This document shows, piece after piece, positions 57,425-64,000 of a DNA stretch of 64,000 nt (position 1 is its first letter; each line of letters opens with the position of its first letter). The DNA is taken from NCBI RefSeq assembly GCF_024347215.1, contig NZ_AP025282.1, positions 5,022,001 to 5,086,000 of the forward strand, written 5' to 3'. A program made the position numbers and the translations under genes. This DNA comes from Aliamphritea ceti. GTDB taxonomy: Bacteria; Pseudomonadota; Gammaproteobacteria; Pseudomonadales; Balneatricaceae. The notes under the pieces were generated by a model that was given only the letters and a program-made list of their open reading frames with translations, searched no databases and was not told where the DNA came from.

Positions 57425-59701
57425 ATGACTACAGATAATAGTTCTGCGATTCCAGACCTTGATTTCAATACGGCCTCTGCCAAGCGCAGCCGTAAATTTC
57501 GTGCGCTCAAAGACAAGCTGGCTTCCAGCCTGATTGGCTTTGGCGGCGTCAGTGTAATCATTGCCATTCTGCTGATCTTCTTTTACCTGCTGTATGAAGT
57601 ACAGCCTCTGTTCAACTCTGCCAAGATCCACCAATGGCAGGACAATGAACAGGTAATAGAAGCTTACCCTGCCCCCGGTGAAGGTGAGACTCTCTACCTG
57701 ACCATGGAAGAACAGGCTGAGATAGGCTTGCGGGTAACCGATCTGGGTCAGCTAAACTTCTTTGACAGCCGTACCGGCACAATGATGGAACAGGTTCAGG
57801 CAGATATTCCTGCCGACACCAGCGTTACCAGCTTTGCACTGGCGTCAGAAAGCAGCCGAATGTTTGCGTTGGGCCTGAGCAACGGTCAGGCACTGGTCTT
57901 CAAGCACGAGTACAGATCTGACTATCCGGACGGTAAGCGGGTTATTACGCCTTCTATCAGCTACCCACTGGGCGAAGCACCCATCGATGTTGCTGATGTC
58001 TCTCTGGACTTACTGGCAATTAACGGTGAAGAAAGCGACTTTCTGATCGTTGGCGGCGAGAAAAACAACCTGAATGCGGCAGCACTTTCGCTTTCAGAAA
58101 GCCTGTTCGGCGACGATGTTGAAATTGAAGTCAGCAGCCAGCACTTACCAGAACTGAATATCGACGCCACTAAAGTCCTGCTGATGCCGGATCGCCGCTG
58201 GATCCTGATTGCCGGTAACAATGGCAAAGTAGCCGTCCTGGACTTACAGAACAGCGAAGGGCCTGCAGTCAGCCAGCTGCTGGACGCTACCGACGGTAAC
58301 ATCACTACTTTTGATTTACTGCTGGGCGGTAACGCACTGCTGCTGGGCAACGACCTGGGTACTATCTCTCAGTGGTTCCTGGTACGTGACGACCAGAACC
58401 TGTGGCAGCTGACCAAAATCCGCGAATTTGAAGGTGCCGATGCTCCGCTGACTGACCTGACGACAGAACACCGTCGTAAAGGTTTCGCGACAATAGATAC
58501 CGACAATACGCTGCGCATCTACAACTCTACTGCACACCGCACAGCCCTGTCGGAGAAACTGTCTGACACGCCAATCGACATGATTGCATTTGCGCCGCGG
58601 GCTAACGCGTTGCTGACAGAGCAGAACAAAACCCTGACGCTATACAAAGTTGAAAACGAGCACCCGGATGTTTCCTGGAGCGCGCTATGGGAAGAAGTTT
58701 GGTACGAAGGCTACGACGAAGCTAAGTACATCTGGCAGTCATCTGCTGCCAACAACGACTTCGAACCAAAATATAGCCTGATGCCTCTGGCATTCGGAAC
58801 GCTGAAAGCAGCCTTCTATGCAATGCTGCTGGCAACGCCACTGGCTATCTGTGGTGCTATCTATACCGCTTACTTCATGGTGCCGTCACTGCGCCGTAAG
58901 GTGAAGCCGTTTATCGAATTGATGGAAGCACTGCCGACTGTAATTCTGGGCTTTCTTGCTGGTCTTTGGCTGGCGCCATTTATGGAAGATAACCTGCCGG
59001 GAATTTTCACTTGCCTGTTGTTAGTGCCCTTGGTAGTCGTTGCTTTCGGTTTCACCTGGGCGCAACTGCCACAAAAAATTCGCTTCATGATTCCGGACGG
59101 CTGGGACGCACTGTTACTGATCCCGGTGATTATTCTCACCACTCTGTTTGGCCTGTCCATCAGTACCGGTGTGGAAAGCCTGCTGTTCGGTGGCGACATG
59201 CGTACCTGGATCACTGATGACCTTGGCATCAGCTACGACCAGCGTAATGCTCTGGTTGTCGGTATCGCGATGGGGTTTGCGGTTATCCCAACAATATTCT
59301 CGATCACCGAAGATGCCATATTCGCTGTCCCTAAGCACCTGAGCTTCGGTTCACTGGCACTGGGTGCCTCACCATGGCAGACCCTGACCCGTGTCGTACT
59401 GCCAACAGCCAGCCCGGGTATCTTTTCGGCGGTAATGATAGGTATGGGCCGTGCAGTCGGTGAAACCATGATCGTATTGATGGCGACCGGTAATACGCCA
59501 ATCATGGATATGAACATCTTTGAAGGTATGCGTACCCTGGCGGCTAACATCGCTGTGGAAATGCCGGAATCTGAAGTAGGTAGCTCTCACTACCGAATTC
59601 TGTTCCTGGCGGCCTTTGTACTCTTCCTGTTTACCTTTGCTGTAAACACCCTTGCAGAGCTGGTCCGCCAGAGTTTGCGTAAAAAATACGGTTCACTGTA
59701 A
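57425..59701 (+). CDS. pstC: Phosphate ABC transporter permease PstC, long form
   Basis: A 758-residue permease subunit. After one helix at about 37-60, some 390 extracytoplasmic residues follow that are absent from the 319-residue E. coli protein and look like repeated beta-strand blades (for example LLGGNALLLGNDLGTISQWF). The C-terminal part is the standard ABC membrane domain with LELMEALPTVILGFLAG-like and LGASPWQTLTRVVLPTASPG (EAA loop) sequences. Long PstC is known from Pseudomonas and relatives. It is the first gene of pstCAB-phoU. Confidence 0.93.
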   Translation: MTTDNSSAIPDLDFNTASAKRSRKFRALKDKLASSLIGFGGVSVIIAILLIFFYLLYEVQPLFNSAKIHQWQDNEQVIEAYPAPGEGETLYLTMEEQAEIGLRVTDLGQLNFFDSRTGTMMEQVQADIPADTSVTSFALASESSRMFALGLSNGQALVFKHEYRSDYPDGKRVITPSISYPLGEAPIDVADVSLDLLAINGEESDFLIVGGEKNNLNAAALSLSESLFGDDVEIEVSSQHLPELNIDATKVLLMPDRRWILIAGNNGKVAVLDLQNSEGPAVSQLLDATDGNITTFDLLLGGNALLLGNDLGTISQWFLVRDDQNLWQLTKIREFEGADAPLTDLTTEHRRKGFATIDTDNTLRIYNSTAHRTALSEKLSDTPIDMIAFAPRANALLTEQNKTLTLYKVENEHPDVSWSALWEEVWYEGYDEAKYIWQSSAANNDFEPKYSLMPLAFGTLKAAFYAMLLATPLAICGAIYTAYFMVPSLRRKVKPFIELMEALPTVILGFLAGLWLAPFMEDNLPGIFTCLLLVPLVVVAFGFTWAQLPQKIRFMIPDGWDALLLIPVIILTTLFGLSISTGVESLLFGGDMRTWITDDLGISYDQRNALVVGIAMGFAVIPTIFSITEDAIFAVPKHLSFGSLALGASPWQTLTRVVLPTASPGIFSAVMIGMGRAVGETMIVLMATGNTPIMDMNIFEGMRTLAANIAVEMPESEVGSSHYRILFLAAFVLFLFTFAVNTLAELVRQSLRKKYGSL

Positions 59702-59730
59702 CCCGAGTGTGACTGAGGATTTGAAGAAAA

Positions 59731-61419
59731 ATGAACATCTCCTTTCGTGAATGGACAAAATCCGGCTCACCATGGGTATGGTTAAATGCCGGTGCTGTTG
59801 CCATCTGTATCATCATGGTTGTCGGCCTTCTGGCACTGATCGCTGTGCGTGGTCTGAGCCACTTCTGGCCAGCAGACATTATGCAGGCTAACAGCACAGT
59901 TAACGGCTCACAGACCCAGCTAATAGGTGAAGTCGTTCAGTCTGAAGACGTACCGACTATCCAGCTACGTGAAGCCGGTAATGACCTGCCAGGCGACCAG
60001 GAATTTATGCTTCGCAGCCTGATTAAGATTGGTAACCGTGACGTTAACCGCGCCGACTTTACCTGGGCTATCGACTATTACCTGTCTGACCGTGAATATC
60101 CGGAAATGCTGTTCGCTGCTGAACGTCGCGAATGGGGTAACTTCTATGGTTACCTGCGCGCACTGAAAGAAAACGGCGAAGTTGTTGGCAGTTATGACGG
60201 CTACGATAAGACAGCTGAGTACGAAGCACTGTGGACTGACTTTGAAAACCGGGTAGACCGCGCGCTGGATATTCAGGAAGACATTTACCAGATCGAAAAG
60301 CACCGTATCGGCGCAATTAACTACGAACTGGAACGCCTGCGTCTGAAAGGCCGCTCGCTGGAACTGGACGGTGTTACCGATCAGTCCCAATATGATCAGC
60401 TTGAAACTCGCCGTAACGAATTGAACGCAGAATACGAAGGCTTACAGCAGGAACTGCTGGACCTGTATACCCTGTTTAACCGTGACAGCTATGTTGCTGA
60501 AGTGGCTAATGGCCAGCAGGTTGAGATTGCACTGTCTAAAGTTGTACGCATCTTCCGTCCAAATAACATGGGCATAATTGAGAAAATCGGTCACTATTTC
60601 GCAAAACTGTGGGAATTCGTCAGCGAAGATCCACGGGAAGCAAACACCGAAGGCGGGATTTTCCCGGCAATCTTCGGTACCGTGATGATGGTTATCCTGA
60701 TGTCTATTCTGGTAACCCCGTTCGGTGTTGTCGCTGCTGTCTACCTGCGTGAATACGCCAAGCAGGGTTTCGTTACCCGCCTGATCCGTATCGCAGTAAA
60801 CAACCTGGCCGGTGTACCTTCTATCGTATACGGTGTATTTGGTCTGGGCTTCTTCGTTTACTTCCTGGGCGGCAATATTGATGACCTGTTCTTCGCGGAA
60901 GCTAAGCCATCTCCGACCTTTGGTACACCAGGTCTGATGTGGGCATCACTGACTCTGGCTCTGCTAACGGTACCTGTTGTTATCGTTGCTACTGAAGAAG
61001 GCCTGAGCCGGATTCCACGGGCCGTTCGTGAAGGTAGCCTGGCACTGGGCGCGACAAAATTTGAAACACTGTGGCGTGTTGTACTGCCAATGGCCAGCCC
61101 GGCAATGATGACCGGTGTTATCCTGGCAATTGCCCGTGCTGCCGGTGAAGTAGCGCCGCTGATGCTAGTTGGTGTCGTTAAGCTTGCACCAAGTCTGCCT
61201 CTTGACGGCAACTACCCATATATCCACCTGGATCAGAAGTTTATGCACCTGGGCTTCCACATCTATGATGTCGGTTTCCAAAGCCCGAACGTTGAAGCGG
61301 CACGTCCGCTGGTATACGCAACTGCTCTGCTGCTGGTTGTTGTAATTGCCTTGCTGAACCTTTCAGCCATTGCGATTCGCAATCACTTACGCGAAAAATA
61401 TAAAGCACTGGAAATGTAA
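59731..61419 (+). CDS. pstA: Phosphate ABC transporter permease PstA, long form
   Basis: A 562-residue permease subunit. A first helix at about 19-40 is followed by about 240 extracytoplasmic residues with a coiled-coil-like stretch (YELERLRLKGRSLELDG), then the ABC membrane domain. The EAA loop is LGATKFETLWRVVLPMASP. The protein is nearly twice the E. coli length, and it is matched by a long PstC. It starts 29 bp after pstC. Confidence 0.93.
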   Translation: MNISFREWTKSGSPWVWLNAGAVAICIIMVVGLLALIAVRGLSHFWPADIMQANSTVNGSQTQLIGEVVQSEDVPTIQLREAGNDLPGDQEFMLRSLIKIGNRDVNRADFTWAIDYYLSDREYPEMLFAAERREWGNFYGYLRALKENGEVVGSYDGYDKTAEYEALWTDFENRVDRALDIQEDIYQIEKHRIGAINYELERLRLKGRSLELDGVTDQSQYDQLETRRNELNAEYEGLQQELLDLYTLFNRDSYVAEVANGQQVEIALSKVVRIFRPNNMGIIEKIGHYFAKLWEFVSEDPREANTEGGIFPAIFGTVMMVILMSILVTPFGVVAAVYLREYAKQGFVTRLIRIAVNNLAGVPSIVYGVFGLGFFVYFLGGNIDDLFFAEAKPSPTFGTPGLMWASLTLALLTVPVVIVATEEGLSRIPRAVREGSLALGATKFETLWRVVLPMASPAMMTGVILAIARAAGEVAPLMLVGVVKLAPSLPLDGNYPYIHLDQKFMHLGFHIYDVGFQSPNVEAARPLVYATALLLVVVIALLNLSAIAIRNHLREKYKALEM

Positions 61420-61440
61420 GCCGAACAGAGAATATTGACT

Positions 61441-62274
61441 ATGACTACTGAAGTAAAAACCCACGCGATCGATATTTCGGCTATGCAGCGTCAAAACCAG
61501 ACGCTGCGTCTGGAAGACGAAACAGTTGCCCTGACAGTTAACGATCTGGAGCTGTACTACGGCGACAAACGCGCGCTCCACGGCGTTAACATGACTATTC
61601 CTAAAAACCGGGTTACGGCTTTCATCGGCCCTTCCGGGTGCGGTAAGTCAACGCTGCTGCGTTGCTTCAACCGTATGAATGACCTGGTAGACACCTGCCA
61701 GATCAACGGCGAAATCATTCTGGATAACCAGAATATCTATGAACGTGCAGTTGACGTTGCTGAACTGCGTCGCCGCGTTGGCATGGTGTTCCAGAAGCCG
61801 AACCCGTTTCCAAAAAGCATTTATGAAAACGTTGCATACGGCTTACGTATTCAGGGCGTTACCAAGAAACGTGTTATCGACGAAACCGTTGAATGGGCAC
61901 TGAAAGCATCAGCTCTTTGGGACGAAGTAAAAGACCGTTTGCACGAAAGTGCACTGGGTATGTCTGGTGGTCAGCAACAGCGTTTGGTTATTGCCCGTAC
62001 AATCGCGGTAAAACCAGAAGTGCTACTGCTGGATGAGCCTGCTTCAGCACTGGATCCGATCTCCACTCTGAAGATCGAAGAACTGATTCATGAACTGAAG
62101 AAGGACTTCACCATTGTAATCGTTACGCACAACATGCAGCAGGCAGCACGTGTATCTGATTACACCGCCTTCATGTATATGGGCGATTTGATTGAGTTTG
62201 GTGTCACAGATACTCTGTTCACCAATCCGGAGAAGAAACAGACTGAAGATTACATCACCGGTCGTTACGGATAA
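61441..62274 (+). CDS. pstB: Phosphate ABC transporter ATPase PstB
   Basis: A 277-residue ABC ATPase. Walker A is GPSGCGKST, the Q-loop MVFQKPNPFPKSIYENV is diagnostic for PstB, the signature is LGMSGGQQQRL, Walker B is LLLDEPASALDP and the H-loop is IVTHNMQQA. The ATG at 61441 is used rather than the TTG at 61435. It energises PstSCA uptake and takes part in PhoR signalling. Confidence 0.97.
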   Translation: MTTEVKTHAIDISAMQRQNQTLRLEDETVALTVNDLELYYGDKRALHGVNMTIPKNRVTAFIGPSGCGKSTLLRCFNRMNDLVDTCQINGEIILDNQNIYERAVDVAELRRRVGMVFQKPNPFPKSIYENVAYGLRIQGVTKKRVIDETVEWALKASALWDEVKDRLHESALGMSGGQQQRLVIARTIAVKPEVLLLDEPASALDPISTLKIEELIHELKKDFTIVIVTHNMQQAARVSDYTAFMYMGDLIEFGVTDTLFTNPEKKQTEDYITGRYG

Positions 62275-62288
62275 CAGAGGAATTCACC

Positions 62289-63032
62289 ATGACATACGAA
62301 CAGGATCACCACAGCACGCATATTTCCCAGCAGTTCAACGATGAACTGGAGCAGGTCCGTACCGAACTGCTGACAATGGGTGGCATTGTTGAGCGTCAGG
62401 TTACTGACGCGATTGAAGCACTGATCGAGGGCGATGCCGAACTGGCTGAGCAAGCCCGTAAGAATGATCAGATCATCAATGATATGGAACTGATGATCGA
62501 TGAACAGTGCACCCGGATCATCGCCCGTCGCCAGCCAGCCGCTGCCGATCTGCGACTTATCATTGCTATCAGCAAAACCATCAGCGATCTGGAACGCATG
62601 GGTGACGAAGCTAGCCGTATTTGCCGCCATGCAATCGAACTGGCTGATGAAAACGGTAAAGGCCGTGGTTATCAGGAAGTTCGCCACATTGGCAATCTGG
62701 TTCGCCAGATGCTTCAGGACTGCCTGACGGCGTTTGCCCGCAGCGACGCGGAAATGGCCTACAAAGTCGCCAAGAAAGATAAGTCCGTGGATCAGGAATA
62801 CCGCACAGCTATGCGTACTCTGGTAACTTTCATGATGGAAGATCCACGCTCAATCTCAAACGTCATGAACGTGATCTGGGTTCTGCGTAGCCTGGAGCGT
62901 ATTGGCGATCACACCTGTAACATGGCGGAGCATCTGATTTATCTGGTAAGCGGCACCGACGTACGTCACAGCAGCCTCAGTGATATCAAGAAAACCGTAC
63001 GTCAGCACGATGCTGACGAGAAAAACAGCTAA
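62289..63032 (+). CDS. phoU: Phosphate signalling regulator PhoU
   Basis: A 247-residue all-helical protein of two PhoU repeats with metal-binding E/D-x-x-x-D motifs (ISDLERMGDEASRIC and LRSLERIGDHTCNMAEHL). It couples Pst transporter state to PhoR/PhoB and limits phosphate uptake. AGAGGA lies seven bases ahead of the ATG. It is the last gene of the operon; phoB and phoR are not in the window. Confidence 0.96.
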   Translation: MTYEQDHHSTHISQQFNDELEQVRTELLTMGGIVERQVTDAIEALIEGDAELAEQARKNDQIINDMELMIDEQCTRIIARRQPAAADLRLIIAISKTISDLERMGDEASRICRHAIELADENGKGRGYQEVRHIGNLVRQMLQDCLTAFARSDAEMAYKVAKKDKSVDQEYRTAMRTLVTFMMEDPRSISNVMNVIWVLRSLERIGDHTCNMAEHLIYLVSGTDVRHSSLSDIKKTVRQHDADEKNS

Positions 63033-63045
63033 CGTCAGCCATACT

Positions 63046-63075
63046 AAAAAAGGCAGCCAAAAGGCTGCCTTTTTT
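63046..63075. terminator. Bidirectional terminator after phoU
   Basis: AGGCAGCC (63051-63058) pairs with GGCTGCCT (63063-63070) over AAAA, with A-run before and T-run after. It lies between convergent phoU and the small gene at 63090. Confidence 0.9.
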
Positions 63076-63089
63076 GTATCTGTTGGGGC

Positions 63090-63371
63090 TTAATCTTTTT
63101 CGATATGCAGAAAAATACGCCCGTTATTTTTCGGTTCGGCACGCATAATAAAGCCTTCAGCCTGAAAATGGCCGTAGTTCTTCAGGTCCTGCATCACATT
63201 CTCCGGTACCGAGCCGCCACACCAGCCTTGCACCATTTCCTTCATATAGCCAAGAAATAACGCGTCCAGTTCCCAAAGGTCACCCTGCATATCGCAGGTG
63301 GCAATGCCTTTCTTATCTGTCGCTCTCCGGTTTTGTTTTCCGGTTGCCTTCCCTCTGCGTTCGATCAGCAC
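63090..63371 (-). CDS. Uncharacterised small protein
   Basis: A 93-residue protein with a basic N-terminus (ERRGKATGKQNRRATDKKG) and a globular part containing LFLGYMKEMVQGWCGGSVP. No signal peptide or membrane helix is evident. The start is GTG at 63371, with AAGGAAA about seven bases upstream. I do not recognise a family. It is convergent with phoU. Confidence 0.6.
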   Translation of the reverse strand: MLIERRGKATGKQNRRATDKKGIATCDMQGDLWELDALFLGYMKEMVQGWCGGSVPENVMQDLKNYGHFQAEGFIMRAEPKNNGRIFLHIEKD

Positions 63372-63691
63372 AGTATATTTCCTTCCCCTGTTAGTTGTCA
63401 GTCAGGTACAACTCAACTCCTGTTCCCCAGTATTCCGATACTGAGAAATTGTGCGAAAATTAATTCTAGCTTAATAATTCTCTATCTTGTAGTACGTTTA
63501 TATCGAGACACACAAATAAGACGCACAGAAAACATAACGGATCTATTTGAAACATATAGCTTTCTGACAAAATGCTATTAAGTATGTGAAAAAGCTGGAT
63601 TTTCTACCCAGCAGCCGATATAGATTAGAACTGAATGGCAATTTTGGCATTTAGTAACGGCAACCCTTCAATTTGAACGGCGGAAACATCC
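63372..63691. other. A+T-rich intergenic region, no gene seen
   Basis: This 320-bp gap separates two divergent genes and must hold their promoters. I see no strong repeat or RNA gene in it. Confidence 0.4.
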
Positions 63692-64000
63692 ATGGCTGAC
63701 TATATCGTTTACGGCGACTTAAACTGTCCTTTCAGCTATGCACTGCATGAATTACTCAGTAGCCACAATCTGTTGTCTCAGGTTGAATGGCGGCTGGTCG
63801 AGCACACCGCCAATATCAGCAGCTATGCCAGTGCCACAGAAAGCATGTCGGAAACGGCCAGCGACATCTTTGACATCCGTAACCGCATCCCGGATATATC
63901 CATCACCTTACCCCCTAACCGCAGCGACAGTTATTTTCCAAGCTTGTGCGTGATTGCGATTGAGCAAATGAAACCCAACGGGGTGTCCTGCTTTCGGCAG
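63692..64000 (+). CDS. DsbA/HCCA-isomerase-like thioredoxin-fold protein (3' partial)
   Basis: The frame from ATG 63692 stays open to the window end (103 codons), so the protein is cut off. It begins MADYIVYGDLNCPFSYALHE: the thioredoxin-fold first strand followed by CPFS (Cys12 to Ser15) where DsbA relatives have CPxC. A single active-site Cys, no signal peptide and the DLNCPFSY context suggest a cytosolic FrnE/2-hydroxychromene-isomerase-like member of the DSBA family, perhaps glutathione-using. GGAAA lies upstream. Confidence 0.7.
   Translation, partial: MADYIVYGDLNCPFSYALHELLSSHNLLSQVEWRLVEHTANISSYASATESMSETASDIFDIRNRIPDISITLPPNRSDSYFPSLCVIAIEQMKPNGVSCFRQ

Overview
The window reads as one continuous stretch of a marine gammaproteobacterial chromosome, most likely Oceanospirillales/Oceanospirillaceae (Amphritea, Neptuniibacter or Neptunomonas type). 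The grounds are Pseudomonas-like synteny (ubiB-hisI-hisE-HIT-tatABC; DgcH-like GGDEF gene, dsbA, cytochrome c4, engB, polA, thrB; long-form pstC and pstA), a BCCT transporter paired with an amidohydrolase, E. coli-like rRNA control elements, and a high density of cyclic-di-GMP and chemotaxis genes. The genus is inference. No phage, insertion sequence, transposase or CRISPR array was seen.

Layout. 1-2 kb: the 3' part of a membrane FNR-like oxidoreductase and an enoyl-CoA hydratase. 2.0-4.3 kb: an OmpR-type response regulator and its histidine kinase, translationally coupled. 4.6-8.0 kb: an orphan TRAP-type lipoprotein solute-binding protein overlapping a membrane PAS-GGDEF-EAL protein. 8.0-12.7 kb: a BCCT carrier and YtcJ-like amidohydrolase, divergent from a LysR regulator. 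12.9-16.6 kb: a chemoreceptor, an unknown protein, a GNAT acetyltransferase and an amino-acid-type binding protein. 16.6-19.1 kb: a reverse-strand operon of FCY1-like cytosine deaminase, MoxR ATPase and VWA protein. 19.4-25.1 kb: a reverse-strand rRNA operon (16S, tRNA-Ile only, 23S, 5S) with two promoters, boxA sites and processing stems.

25.2-37.7 kb is core housekeeping: Tat secretion, histidine biosynthesis, UbiB, a diguanylate cyclase, DsbA, cytochrome c4, EngB, PolA and homoserine kinase. 37.8-39.0 kb holds a divergent HxlR/SDR pair with GTAC operator-like repeats. 39.1-41.5 kb is a reverse-strand trpR-trpE-trpG cluster behind a recognisable, extended TrpR operator. 41.9-44.7 kb carries a cold-shock protein and an RNase R-family gene.

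44.7-49.8 kb is a visibly A+T-richer accessory stretch with a DUF2892 / His-Cys-rich EAL pair and a chemoreceptor, bracketed by a 60-bp imperfect direct repeat whose right copy is the promoter region of uvrD. 49.9-55.4 kb: uvrD, a membrane protein with a degenerate GGDEF domain and a second related chemoreceptor. 55.5-63.0 kb: a thioesterase and the Pho-box-controlled pstS / pstCAB-phoU phosphate module. The window ends with a small unknown gene and a truncated DsbA-like oxidoreductase.

The clearest candidate for an undescribed system is the SBP + GGDEF-EAL pair at 4.6-8.0 kb with the two-component system beside it. It resembles in architecture the NspS-MbaA polyamine-sensing pair but uses a TRAP-type binding protein. 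The DUF2892 + metal-ligand-rich EAL pair is the second.
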